A stretch of DNA of 64,000 bases from Serinus canaria (GCF_022539315.1 NC_066336.1:2112600-2176599); one strand, 5' to 3'; positions 11,381-22,965 are shown, numbered from the stretch's first letter. Notes: generated from the sequence alone by a model not told the origin. Program-made: numbers and translations.

Positions 11381-12245
11381 GAGAGTGTAGTGTGTTCGTT
11401 CCAGTCTGCACTGGTACAGCTGAGCCTGCCTGATGTGCTGTGGGCTCAGGGGAGGATCCCGCCATGGCCAAGTGCCCTTGTCCCTGCAGGCCTTGGCCTT
11501 GGGCTGCCTCAGGCTGCAGCTCCTAAAGCTGCCCCAGCTGCTTTGCTTGTGACCTGCTCTGCTGCCTCGTGCTGCACTTTGGTACACAAGTGACACTCAA
11601 CAGTGGATTTTGAACAGTGGTTGCTTTTGTTATGCGAGTCGAGTTTTATCTGGTTCTGGCTTAATCCTCTTTGTAAGTTGTACTCCAGACTCTCATTGTT
11701 CAGCCTGCTCCTCTGACAGAGTGAGGCCTTGGCAGGCTGAGGCTCCATCCCCTGTCACTGGATCTGCAGCCTGCCCTGGCCTCTCTGGGCTGTCACCCCA
11801 GCCCACCTTGCTTTGCTCAACAGCCACAGGCTGCTGTGGAACAAAGCCACCACAAGACTTCCTGAGTCACCAGCTGTGCAGAAGTGTGTGCCAAAATAAG
11901 GAATGCTGTCAGCAGCCTCTGGAACATGTGGCAGCTCCCTACCCTCACCCTTTGCCAGTTCATGTCCACAGGGAGGCCTGGTCTTCATCTGATTTGTGGG
12001 GCTGCCCCAGCAGTCCTACCAGAGGGGAGACACTCCTTGTTGCAGTCACTTTAGCACAACAGGGCTCTCAAAAACATTGCTCTTCACACATCAAGTTTCT
12101 CCAGAAAATTTCAAATCACAGGGCTTTTAGTAAACATTGATAATTTTGTCCTGTTTTCCAAGCAAGTTCTCAATGCCAAAACCACCAATTCACATGCAGT
12201 GTAGTGTGATCTCATGCCCTCCTCCTTTTCTCTTGCTCTTGGCCA
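11381..12245. other. Convergent PPP1R8/SMPDL3B interval
   Basis: Tail-to-tail spacer that should hold the SMPDL3B 3'UTR on the minus strand. I saw no canonical minus-strand AATAAA (TTTATT on +), so that mRNA end is undefined. No gene or clear repeat. Confidence 0.5.
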
Positions 12246-15200
12246 TCACAGCACTGGCTGAGGACTGAGAAATCCTAAGAACATGCAGAAAACCAAAAGC
12301 CAAACACTGCTGGCAGCAGAGGCAGAACTGTTGGTTTTCACACACTCATCATACTTTAGAAAATCGACTTCCCTGATGGCACACAGGTGATCCACACGGC
12401 ATTCCTGCTGGCACTGCTCCAGGTCATACCTGGCAGAGTTAAACTCATAGTACAGCTGCAAGTAGTGGGGGTCCCTGGAGATCCTCTCCAGCACTGTCTG
12501 CATGGAGCCTGCAGAGCCATCAGGGACCTGGAAGGCTTCTGTCAGCCTGTACTCCTCCTCCCACTCTGGGAACTCTTCCTGCCGTGCTGAGGCCATCGTG
12601 TTGGCACGAGTAAGGTTCAAGTAGTAAGTCACCATATCCTGAGAGAGAGAAAAACAACTGGGGGACATCAGGACAAGATGGCCCTGGGTGAAACACTGGG
12701 TCGAGTTTGGCCCCCACCCCAAGGGCCCAGCTGCCCTTGATGGGGCTTCCTACCCAGGGGACACCTCAGGTGAGACCCCCCAGAACCCACCCCAAACAGC
12801 CTGTTTCCTAAGGGGTGAAGGGGTGGCTTTGCTCTGCTTGACTTTGACCTCCAAACGTCAGAAGCTTTGAGCCTGGCCTGCTCAGACATCAGTCAGTTAC
12901 TATCAACACCGCCCAGCAGAAGCAAGGGCCACGTGAGTGTTATTGAGAAGTTATCTTCTCAACTGTGAACTGAAGAATCAAGTTTTTCACAGCTGTTCTC
13001 AGTCTCTTGCCCTTTTTCTCTCTGCTTCACTGACTCCCCAGCCTTGCACAGCATATCTTAGCATTCACTTCTGTGCTATAAACATGTAAACAGAGCAACT
13101 ATAGACAGCTTCATCCACTACAAAGGAGGGCATAAGCACCCATCCTCCACCTCTTGGCAAACAAGAGATGGGAAACAGAAGCTGCCCCTACAATTCACCT
13201 CAATTCAGAGGGACAGAGATAATTTTTCAGACGGTTTAAAGGTTTTGGAGAGGGTCTGACAAGTCTGTTATTACTCTAAGAGTAGTTCTGTGATCCATAT
13301 TATCTGGAGAGTAAAGCAAGTGTCAAATGAAACTTACTAAGGACATGAAGAACACCACAAAAACTGTCTGACCCTGCCCAGGGGAACTCATCCCAGCTGG
13401 ATGCACTGGCTGCCAGGGCCATGCTTCATTCAACTCACTGACACTCCAACTAAATCTTTGTGCCAGACACAAGGCTGAAATATCCTGGGTCAGAGTCCTC
13501 TCCCATACAGCCACTCAGCTTCTGTGGACTGAGAAATCCTGTTCTGACTAGAGGGGGAATTACAGTTGTTCTGGAGCTGCAGTGTGGTGCACACAGGGGT
13601 CCCTACCAAGACCTGCAGGGTGTCCTGATCATAGTCGATCACCCGAATCGCAGGGTTGTTGGCTCCATTGCTCACTCCAGGTAATGTTGTTTTCCAGGGA
13701 GTCACTCCAGGGGCCAGGAACATGACATTGATTGGAGTACCTTCACAGAAATGCAAAGCAAACTGTGACTGGAGACCATGGCTTGTCCTACACCCTGTCC
13801 CCATCACAGAGAGCATCTGGAGCAGATTGCATTGCTGCCAGCACCTTTGTCCCCAGCTCCCTGTACCACCCCACACACAAAGATTAACACGTGGAACAAC
13901 ACTGGGGACTGAGCACAGGGCTGCTGCAGCCAGCAATGGGCTCTCCAATGCTGCCAAAGGCTCCTGCAGTAAGGGTGGCCAGAGAACCACATCAGCAAAT
14001 GTGTTCACCCAGAGCACCCCACACACACAGAGATTCAGCACTGCTCCCTCAGCAATGCCCAAAGCCCTCAAGACAGAAGAGGCAAGAAGCTGCCAGGCAT
14101 TGAGGGGAAACAGCAACATTTGAGGGTGAATAGGAAGAAGGGCAGGAGCTACAGACTGGGGGTAGAGATGAGAACCACTGTTGCCTCTTGCTGCCCAAAG
14201 CATGTCAGATGCTTTTGCTGGCTTCTTAGCCGCTTCCAGCCAACAGCCACTAAAACCTTTCCTGGACAGTGATTCTGAGAGCTGTCAGAGCTGTCACACA
14301 GGCACCTGTGTGGCTGTAGAACATGCGAAAGCTGTCTGTGTGATGGTGCCCAAAGAACTGGGCAGCGATCACCGCGTGGTGCCTCTGCACAATTCCCAGG
14401 TAGCGCTCGTTGAAGCCCCTCCGGAACCAGGGCTTGCCCCGTTTCTTCTCGAAGAAGCCAGGAGGGACGTGCCCCACAATGTAGACCTAGAGAAGCAAGA
14501 GCTGCCCTGAGCACAGAGCCCACACCACCCATGGAGCACCAGCCAGCTGCAGCTGCACCGAGAGGGAGCAGAGCAGGAAGAGCTTCTAGGCTGGGGAGAA
14601 GCCAGGTTGTTTATTCAGTCCTTTTAATACCATTTCATCTGCTCTAGAGGCATTGGTCAGTGTTTCTTCCAGCCACTGGAACTGCCCCCCAGGATCCTCC
14701 TCAGCAGCTGTCTCATCATTCTGGTCATAGTAGAGGTTGGTGTTGAGGACAACCATCCGCCCCCTCATCCCTGGGCCAGGCAGCTTCTCACTGTAGAAAG
14801 CTCCTTAAAAATGCAACCAACAGAGGAAGAGCTGGAGATCTGCTCACACTGGTGGCTGTGATCCCAGATCCCTTTGTTTCCCCCCCTCTCTGCTCTCCTT
14901 AGCAGCAGCCACAGCAAGGTCACTGCCTGGGACAGTGCCCTGAGCTCTCCAGGATGTGGATTTGGAGTGACTCTTCCCTGTGTGTCTCTTGCCATTCTTG
15001 TGCCTCTCCCACTGAAGGGAGACCTGAATGGGTACAATGGGCAGCACCAGGAGCTGGGCAGCTCTGGAGAGCCCCAGCACCAGCTGCTACCTTTAAAGGT
15101 ATTTTTCCTCCCTCTGCAGGTCACCACTCTGCATTCTTTCCAGTAACTTGGCAATGGCAGGAGAGACTAAAGAATAAAATAATTTTTCCTCTTGCAAGCA

Positions 15201-17936
15201 GAGCTCCAAGACAGAAATCAGCATTAAATTGGGCCCTACCTCTGCAAATCCTCTATGAATACCGCTGCTCTGAGCATAGAAGCAAGGAAAATTGTTCATG
15301 GTATTCTCCTACCCCTCCTCATATCCCCAGCATGCTCTAAACACGAGCCAGTGGTGCCAGACCTGCTCTGAAGAGAGGAAGGGAGGCATCACTCAGCCAG
15401 GGCCGCCACAGCTCTGCTGTTTGGTTGTAGATCCTGTGCTCCTTCCCAGGAAACTGATTCTTGGGGTGGAAGTCATGATTGCCCATTGCTGCATAGACCT
15501 TGGTACCTGGGGGCAGAGCCAAGGAGGCACAGGGTAGGTCAGGGCTGCAGAGGGGACAGGGGAGGGAGGTCAGGGCTGCAGAGAGGACAGGGGAGGGAGG
15601 TCAGGGCTGCAGAGAGGACAGGGGAGGGAGGTCAGGGCTGCAGAGAGGACAGGGGAGGGAGGTCAGGGCTGCAGAGTCCCTCTGAGCTCCCTGAGGCACT
15701 CACAGCCTTGGGAAGAGAGCTTAGCCAAGGCCAGCCACCCTCTGCCCCAGGGCACCACAGGGCTCTGAGCTACCTTTGGGACATGCCACCCACAGCCAAG
15801 TGACTGAGCTGTCACCAGCAGTAAGGCTCCTTGTCCCCTGCTGACAGAGGTTATGTCTGAGGGTATCCTGCAGCCTTTTTTCTGCCTTCATTACTAATAA
15901 CAGAAACCTTTCTTTTCCTCTCTCCTGAGTGAGCTAACCTGAAACATGAGTGTGCATCAATGCTGTGTGGCACAGCAGAATTGAGGCCACCAAACAAGTC
16001 CCAGTGACCACAGCCCCTTCTGTGCCCTTTCCTATCCCAATTCTGTCATTTCTCCATCCTGATTAACCCTTCCCATAGGTCTCTATGAACCACTCCCCTT
16101 CTCAACCCCTCAAATCCTACCTGGAAATGTTTCTTTTATCAGGGAAGTCAGATTTGCTATTATGTGTAGAACCTTTTCTTCTCCAAGCTGCTCATTGGGG
16201 ACATGGGGAGTGTCATCTCTAGAAAGAGAAGCAGCACAGTCACTGTCTGGGACTAACAGGGCCTGTGCTTACAGCAATGAGCAAGGCAGAGAAAACTGCC
16301 AACTCCTCTCTGAGCCTCCTAGAACAGAAAGTGTAAGCTTTTGGGTGCAGAAGTCAGTGCTATGTTGACTGGCCAAGACAATGAGGGAGTTTCAAGAAAT
16401 TGCTCACAGGGAAAATGAGCTCCACTCCAAACTTGCCAGAGCCAAGGAGTGTTCAGACAACACTCTCAGGGATGCACAGGGTGGGATTGTTGGGGTGTCT
16501 GTGCAAGGCCAGGAGTTGGAATCCATGATCCTTGTGGGTCCCTTGCAGCTCAGGATATTCTGTGATTCCAGGATTCACTTCACCTTAAAACCCATGTGCA
16601 CCCTGCTTTGGGGTGTGTCACAGGCACTAAAGCTGCTGGAAACACTGCAAGGGTCAGCACTTTGCAATCTGAGGGCATCTGATCTGCAGTAATGAAGCAG
16701 AGCTGTTTGCACAGCTGTGATCACCATGAAACAAGGAAATGCCTCTATAAGGCAGCAGTCCAGGGCTGCTCCATGTCTGTGTTTGCAATAACATGCTTAT
16801 GGCATTTGTAGGTGATGCTGGGCTGCCCACAAGTCCACTGGAGAGAAAGGAGAACATTCAAAATCATGTCAGAGGACTGGGGAAAATTGCTTGAGGGAAA
16901 AAGAATACTCAACATAAGGTCACAAGAACCAATAACTGCATTTAAGTAGGAACAGGCATCTGCAGGGACAGAAAATGAAAACATGGGACAAGCAACAGCC
17001 CTGCCAACTGGAACTGGAGGTAACAGCAAGTTGAGGCTGCACTATCAGATGAAGGATACACAATCACCATGCAAAATAAAGCTTTTACCATCTGTAAGTG
17101 CTACTGAGGCCTCCCATAGGACAGGGGACCCACCCCTGGAAACCACATCAGGACAGAACATTCTCCACTGGGGAGGTTCCTCTGACTCCTAAAGCAGAAC
17201 TGTCCCTTGTGCCAGATCTCCAGGTGCCTCATCGCAGCCAGAGAAATGCTGCAAGCTGGTTTACCCTGCTGTTCCCACTGCTCTGACCGGCAGGGCTGGA
17301 TGGACACACAGCCCACAGCTCCTTCCCCTGGGCGTTCCGGGTACTCGGACTCACTGTGGGATCGATCACACACGGCCGGAAAGGATGCACAAAGGACGGA
17401 CAGGGAGTTGTGATCCTTTTGTCACCTCACTGCCACAAGCGTCTTGCCAGTGTCGAGCGCCCTCGCTGGCGTTGTGCTTTCCTCCCAACCCGTTTTACAT
17501 TACAAGGCGCATTCTGCCCTCTCCTTTCCAAAGCGGGGACCATGGAAGGAGCCCTGCCACACACACCACGAGCTCCGTACGGGGTGCAACTGCCCTTCTC
17601 CCGCCCAGCCCCGGTGTCCCTCAGGCGGGCCCGGCGCTCTCACCCGGTCCAGAGGACAAAGTCCGGCGCGGCCAGGCGGGCCCGCATGGCCCGGGCGGCC
17701 GAGCGGAGCAGGTTCCAGGGAGCATCGCACAGGTAGCTGCCCCACGGCCCGGCGGGCCCGGCCCGACCGCCGCCCGACGGGCACGGCTGCCCCGCTGCCG
17801 CCGCCGCCTCGTACCCGGGGTCCCAGTGCAGGTCCGTGAGGTGCCAGAACCGCCCGGAGCCGGCGCCCACACCGGGCAAAGCCATGGCCAGCAGGCACAG
17901 CAAGAGCAGCACCATGAGCTGGCCTGAGGCCGGCAT
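12246..17936 (-). CDS. SMPDL3B: Acid sphingomyelinase-like phosphodiesterase 3b
   Basis: Seven coding exons (minus): 17936-17644, 16218-16121, 15506-15363, 14803-14631, 14486-14306, 13740-13607, 12638-12246 (stop TGA). Phases agree and give 471 residues (human 455). A Leu-rich signal peptide (MPASGQLMVLLLLCLLAMA) precedes the calcineurin-like metallophosphoesterase fold. Metal ligands visible are DLHWDP, TGDDTPH, GNHDFHP, GHVPPG and GHHHTDSF, with the Cys-rich C-terminal domain after them. The C-terminus is a hydrophobic tail after NSSASAAS, fitting a GPI-anchor signal. The family acts at the cell surface on phosphodiester substrates and modulates TLR signalling and membrane lipids in mammals. 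Exon 6 is ended at GTAGGG (13606-13601), which keeps the family length. Divergent from RPA2, convergent with PPP1R8. Confidence 0.95.
15537..15676. repeat. 31-bp minisatellite, 4.5 copies, SMPDL3B intron 2
   Basis: GGTCAGGGCTGCAGAG starts at 15537, 15568, 15599, 15630 and 15661, exactly 31 bp apart, with GGACAGGGGAGGGA completing each unit. It begins 30 bp beyond the exon 3 acceptor, so on the minus strand it provides a long CCCTCCCCTGTCC pyrimidine-rich run upstream of that acceptor. Confidence 0.95.
16465..16567 (+). mobile_element. CR1 LINE 3' end fragment
   Basis: GCAAGGCCAGGAGTTGGAAT, CCTTGTGGGTCCCTTGCAGC and CAGGATATTCTGTGATTCC are the sense-strand CR1 3' terminus. It lies in SMPDL3B intron 1. 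Confidence 0.8.
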
Positions 17937-18264
17937 GGCAGACACCGCCGCCCTCACCTGGGCCCGGCCCTCACCTGGGCCCGGCCCTCACCTGGGCCCG
18001 GCCCTCACCTGGGCCCGGCCCTCACCTGAGCCCGGCCCTTCGGCCCCGCCCCTGGGCACCGCCCCCTCATCCATGCCAGGCCGGGCAGTACCCGCTCTCA
18101 AAATGGCGGCGGCAGCTTCCCCGCGGCCTCCTTCTATTGGACAGAGCCGGAAGGCGGAGGGACGCGATTGGCTGCCGGCCGGCAGAGCGGCGCTCCCGGA
18201 TTGGGCGGCGGGCGGCGGCGCGGAAAGGCCGGCGGGCGGGCGGCGGCAGTCCCGGAGCGGCGCC
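17937..18264. promoter_or_regulatory. Bidirectional SMPDL3B/RPA2 promoter
   Basis: Only 328 bp separate the two start codons. Within it: a YY1-like AAAATGGCGGC at 18100-18110 and three ATTGG (inverted CCAAT) boxes at 18136-18140, 18167-18171 and 18200-18204, 31 and 33 bp apart, as in NF-Y arrays of cell-cycle promoters. There is no TATA box. CCAAT boxes within about 130 bp of the RPA2 start suggest the RPA2 side is the stronger one (inference). Confidence 0.75.
17951..18035. repeat. 17-bp tandem repeat x5 in the SMPDL3B leader
   Basis: Five head-to-tail units of CCCTCACCTGGGCCCGG (the last with one change) start at 17951, 17968, 17985, 18002 and 18019. On the minus strand every unit contains CAGGTGAGG, a near-consensus 5' splice site (the last CAGGTGAGG also intact). 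The array starts 14 bp upstream of the SMPDL3B start codon. Confidence 0.95.
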
Positions 18265-21200
18265 ATGTGGAGCGGGCACGGTGCGCGGGGCCGGGGGCCG
18301 CGCTCGCCGCCTCCGGGGGCCGCGGAGCCCGAGAGGGGCCGCTTCCCGTGATGGCGGCAGCGCTGGGGAAGAGGGCTGTGTCCCCGCCACCGCGTCACGG
18401 TCCCTCTCTCTCCCCCCTTAGGGAACTTCGATGGCGGGTACGGTAACATGGGCGGCGCGGGGCTCCCGGGCGGCTACACGCAATCCCCGGGGGGGTTCGG
18501 GTCGCCCGCCGGCGGCCAGGCGGAGAAGAAGCAGGTAGGCCGGGCGGGGGCCGCGGGACGGGCCCGGGGCCGGGCCTGGGTCCGGCTCTGACGGCCCCTC
18601 CGGCCCTTGCAGCGGAGCCGCTCGCAGAACATCGTGCCCTGCACCGTGTCGCAGCTGCTGGCGGCCGAGCAGGTGGACGAGACCTTCCGCATCTGCGACG
18701 TGGAGATCTCGCAGGTGGGCGCCGGGGCGGCCGCGGCCCCGCGGGGCGCAGCCGGGGCCGGCCCGAGTGACCCTTCCTCCTCCGCCGCAGGTCACCCTGG
18801 TGGGCATCGTGCGGCACGCCGAGAAGGCGCCCACCAACATCCTCTACAAGGTGGACGACATGACAGCAGCACCGATGGACGTCAGGCAGTGGGTCGATAC
18901 TGATGTAAGCACTGGATTTGCTATGAGCAGCCTGCTTTAGCGGCTTTGGGGAGCACTGGGTGGAGAAAAGCCTTTTCTCCCCGCTTTGGGGAAAGTTGGT
19001 GGAGAATTATACAGTGTTTCAACTGGAAGGAACCCATAAGGATCACTGATGAACACCAGTTCCCTACTTCTCACAGAGCTTTTTGAATGCAGAAAGTGTG
19101 GCTTTTCTGGAAAGGGATAGCATGTCCCTGAAATCAAAGGGACATGCTGCTGTAGCAGAGATCACTGGTGGTGTACATGACTGTCTGCCTGTTTAGGATA
19201 GCTGAGTTCAGCTGAACAGTTTTGGGAGGGTTATCAGGCAGGAAGTTCAGCTGCCTTACTGCAAGTTTAGCATGACAAAGGAATGCACATTGTTTGTACT
19301 TGCTTAAGATGAGCATGCTTTGCTAAGTTCCTTATTGTGATAATTGAGAAATGGAAACAGGAAACAGCAAACCTGTTTTTCCCTCTCTCTTAGGAGGCAG
19401 GAGGTGAGAACGTTGTGGTACCTCCAGGAACTTATGTTAAAGTAGCTGGTCACCTTCGGTCATTCCAGGTAAGGTTGTGTTACCTGTGTCTGAGTCTTTT
19501 AGGACTTGTAGCACTTCATGTAAATACTCAAATGCTCAAATAATGGTGTATGTGCATTAAGGCAAGGTGCAGTTAATTCCCAGCTGGTTAGAGGAGTGAC
19601 TCTGTCTCCATTGTCTTTCAAAATCACATCCCTCCCCCACTGCTTGCTTGCTCCCAGTGGGATGGGGGGAAACAGAAGGGTCAAAGAGAGAAAAGCCATG
19701 AGTTCAGGTAAAAGCAGTTTAATAAGTAAAGCAAAACAAGGAATTCATTCCACACTTCCCGTGGGCAGGCAGGTGTGCCTCTTCCTCCTTCTTTCACCAG
19801 TTTTATAACTGAGCATGACACTGGCTGGTCTGGGTTCTCCCGTGGAGCATGGGGGTCCCAGCTGTTTCCCCTCACAGCTCCTTGTCCCCTCCCAGTTTAA
19901 CACTGGTGGAGCTGTGTGAGAAGCAGGAAAGCCCTCGGCCCTGTGCAAGGGTTGGTGAGCAATGACTAAAAACCAGCCCATGCTGCTGTACCCCAGCCAA
20001 AACCACAAGATGTAGGTCAGAAGGTTTTGGATGAGCTGCATGCAGAGAAGTTCTCTCCCCACAGCTGTCCCACACTCCTGGAGGAAGTGGCTGGGTTGGC
20101 TGTGAGGCGTGTTTGTGTTGCTGTGCTGTAAATTGTTTTCTTTGTTTTGTGTTTGGTGGTTTTTTTTTTTTTTTTCTTCTGAAAGAATAAGAAGAGCTTG
20201 GTAGCATTTAAGATCATGCCTCTGGAAAATATGAATGAGTTTACTACACACATACTGGAAATTGTCAATGCACACATGATCCTCAGAAAAAATCTCATGG
20301 TATGTACAAAGACCCTGAATCCATTGTGGCCCTTCCTGGGTGACCTCCCAAAGAGGCACCTTTCACTGGGAAAATTCCCTCATTGTGGGGCTGGAAAGTT
20401 TAAAGCTGGACAACACTGAAAGTGTAACAGGAGTCCTGGCTTCCTTGGAGAGGGATTGTATTGCACTCTGCTTCCAAAAGAAGCTATTTGAACTTACTGG
20501 CTTAGAAATCACTGAATCTTTAACTCTGCAACCTAGGTAACCACAGCACTTTTATTTTCCTAATTCCAGTCAGCATCAAGAGTGCCACAGTCATTTTCCT
20601 CTGCTGGGATAAGTGACATGGGGGGCTACGGAGGAGGTGGCAGCCTGCCAGTGAACGGGCTCACAGCACACCAGAGCCAGGTGGGTGCCAGCAGCTCTTC
20701 TGGGAGCACAGCAGTGGCAGCAGAGGCTCCTCTGATGTGAGCTGCTGTGGTTCTTGCTCATCCAGGTGCTGAACTTGATCAAAAGCTGCCATGTCCCAGA
20801 GGGGATGAGTCTACAAGACTTGAAGCTCCAGCTCCACAGTATGAGTATGTCAACAATCAAGTAAGTGTGTAGAAATGAAGGATGCTATGGGAACACAGGC
20901 AGAGGCAGAGAGGGCAGTGGATAAGGCCAGACACTCACCTGTGAATCAGAGTGGGTAATTCAGGTGGTCCCAGCAGCACAGGAGCCAGAGCTTTTGAAAG
21001 ATTCACTGCCCTGAGTGAGCTGTTGCCAGTTGCTTTGCTCCCTGTTTTCAAAACAAGCTGTTGATCAGTTCAGTGACAATGTACTGCAGTGCCTCTGTAG
21101 CATTTCTCCTGTTCAAGGTCTACCTTGCTCTCTGCACACTGATAAAAATCTAGGAATATTCTGTTCTGTTCTACTTCACAGTCTCTTATAACATCTTCTT

Positions 21201-21652
21201 GAGACTTACCAAAGTTGTCATTACCTTCCATGACCTTTTTATATTCTGTCCCCTCTGGAGCATGGGATATAACAATACCCCTGTTCAGTACCCTTCTAGT
21301 GGGTACTACCTAGGAAGTGCTGAGTGGTGACTCAAGCAGAGTCTGAGCTTCAGGGGGAGCTCACTGCCATAGCTTTGGAGAAACTTCTTGTGTCATTTAC
21401 ACTGCCCATGGGACAGAGACACCAAGAGCTTCCCTTGGCAGCTGCCACGAGGGAACTGTGGGGATGGGGTCTGTAAATGGGAATTCTGTAAATCAGAAAG
21501 GTGGTGACTGACCTCCCTTTGCTAACTAATTGCTGAGTAGTTACCAGCTGTGGGTTTTTTCTTCAAGGCAAGCTGTGGAATTCCTCAGCAGCGAGGGACA
21601 CATCTACTCCACTGTGGATGATGATCACTATAAGTCAACAGATGCTGAGTAA
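18265..21652 (+). CDS. RPA2: Replication protein A 32 kDa subunit
   Basis: Nine coding exons: 18265-18280, 18422-18534, 18613-18714, 18791-18904, 19394-19468, 20186-20299, 20570-20680, 20766-20860, 21568-21652 (TAA). All borders are GT/AG and phases fit, giving 274 residues (human 270). RPA2 is the middle subunit of the nuclear RPA heterotrimer that coats ssDNA in replication, repair and checkpoint signalling. The Gly-rich N-terminus (about 1-43) is the phosphorylation region; the OB fold DBD-D runs from NIVPCT to about residue 172 ([35 protein letters not shown]); a linker is followed by the winged-helix domain (QVLNLIKSC to the terminal [11 protein letters not shown]) that binds repair partners. 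The N-terminus differs from human in its phosphosites (see findings). Shares a promoter with SMPDL3B. Confidence 0.97.
19610..20007 (-). mobile_element. Avian ERV LTR remnant in RPA2 intron 5
   Basis: On the minus strand it starts TGTGGTTTTGGCTGGGGTAC at 20007 and continues with TTGCACAGGGCCGAGG, CTGCTTCTCACACAGC, GGGAGGGGACA, CAGCTGGGAC, CATGCTCAG then a TATA element (GTTATAAAACTGG), and later GGAAGTGTGGAATGAATTCC and CCCCATCCCACTGGG. This order matches a common bird ERV LTR as remembered. The 3' edge near 19610 is approximate. It is antisense to RPA2. Confidence 0.65.
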
Positions 21653-22175
21653 AGTTCCTTCCACCTGATTTTAGTTCCAAGCAAATGTCCATATTTCAAG
21701 ATACCTTGCTGAGCTCTTTTACATGGAAGGTGACCTTTGCTCTTTGTGGGAAGTCCTGGTTACTGGGTGAATGCCAACTCCTTGGAATTCAAGGATGAGC
21801 AGAACATGTGTGGTTCTGGTAATTGGGTCTGATTCTATGCTGTGACCATGTGACTGAAAGTATAAACAGACATGGGAAAACTGAACTCGTCAAAGCTTCA
21901 GAGCTTTCATTTTTGTTTTGGCTTCTTAGAGAGTGCCTGTTAGCCTCTTTATGATTTGTCTTTTATTTCTAGAGCTGTTTCTCCTAAATCAGCTTCCATT
22001 CCATTTTCTTCACAAAGTGGGTAGCCAAGAGTAATCTTCAACTGATGTACAGCAATCATGAGAAGATGTTTTTATTTTTTAGTTTGTGCACTTAAATATA
22101 TATTTGTACTAGAGCTGATCTTGTTAACTAGAGCTTTTGAATTTTTCCAATAAAATGTTAACTTGGGGCACCTTG
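21653..22175 (+). other. RPA2: RPA2 3'UTR
   Basis: AT-rich sequence from the stop to just past the poly(A) signal at 22149. No repeats noticed. Confidence 0.75.
22149..22154 (+). terminator. RPA2 poly(A) signal (AATAAA)
   Basis: Canonical AATAAA, followed by CTTGTGTTGTGT at 22171-22182, a typical downstream GU-rich element. Confidence 0.85.
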
Positions 22176-22965
22176 TGTTGTGTATTACTCTAGAGGCTTC
22201 TCTCCTTGAAGAAGAAAACAGCTTGACAAAACCTGAGGATAAAAGCACAGCTCATACTTTCAGTTTTACTATTCTTATTTTTTCCTTAGCTTTTTACTTT
22301 GGAAGGATCAAACTGAAGTGAATGTCTGGCCAGTGAGAAATTAAATAATTGTACTACTGAAGAAAACAATATGCATCAGTGTTCCAAATAGGGCCAGAAC
22401 CATTTCTGCCACCAGAACAGCTGTTCTGCTGTACAGTGCTGTGCTGACCTGTCCTTCCACTGCAGCTTGCTGAGTTGCCAGGGACACAGAGCCTGCTGGA
22501 ATAGCGGTGTGTGCACATAAGGCTCAGTTCAGAGGGCTCACAGTCTGATGAGCTCTGGGTGTTTAGGAGCTCCAAGGGTAGGATGGAGTTTCTTTTGTCT
22601 AGGACTCCTAAAGGGACCAAGCTTTGCAAAGGCAGTTCCTTGTGGGCTCATCCATGGGGCTGGCAGGGAGACCCAGGGACTCTGCTCTGCCCTGCCAGAA
22701 GCTCCTGCTGGGGCCAGTCCCCAGGTCCTGCTTGGGTTCAGTGGCCCAGCTGCAGCCCTTGGTGCACCTGTGTGGCTGAATCGTGCAGTAGGTGTGGAAC
22801 AGGTGAATGTTTGGCTGTGGAATCCAGCATACCTAGAAGCCAAAAGTACTGTTATTTCCTTTTTGTAGGAGGTGTGCCTGTTAGGAAGAAAAGCCCTGAG
22901 GATTTTTGGAAGTGAAGATGAATGGAATTGCTTGCAGTCAGGAGCACAGTTGTGTAATAAGATAA
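22176..22965. other. RPA2-XKR8 spacer
   Basis: I see no gene, repeat family or strong signal between the RPA2 cleavage site and the XKR8 CpG island. Confidence 0.5.

Larger units (their letters stand above)
17560..18860. promoter_or_regulatory. CpG island spanning SMPDL3B exon 1 and RPA2 exons 1-4
   Basis: Dense CpG and GC content by eye across the two divergent 5' ends, falling off past 18860 and left of 17560. No computed GC or CpG ratio is given. It covers the shared promoter at 17937-18264. Confidence 0.8.

Noticed and set aside
11381..12245. THEMIS2 remnant between PPP1R8 and SMPDL3B
   Set aside because: I found no open frame or motif that resembles it; the 176-residue frame at 11610-12140 has no family features.
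13607..13613. Alternative exon 6 donor GTCTTG in SMPDL3B
   Set aside because: It would leave the following exon out of phase or two residues short; GTAGGG at 13606 restores phase and family length.
17937..17957. Seven-residue N-terminal extension of SMPDL3B
   Set aside because: It would begin with GTG; the first ATG is at 17936 and directly precedes a normal signal peptide.
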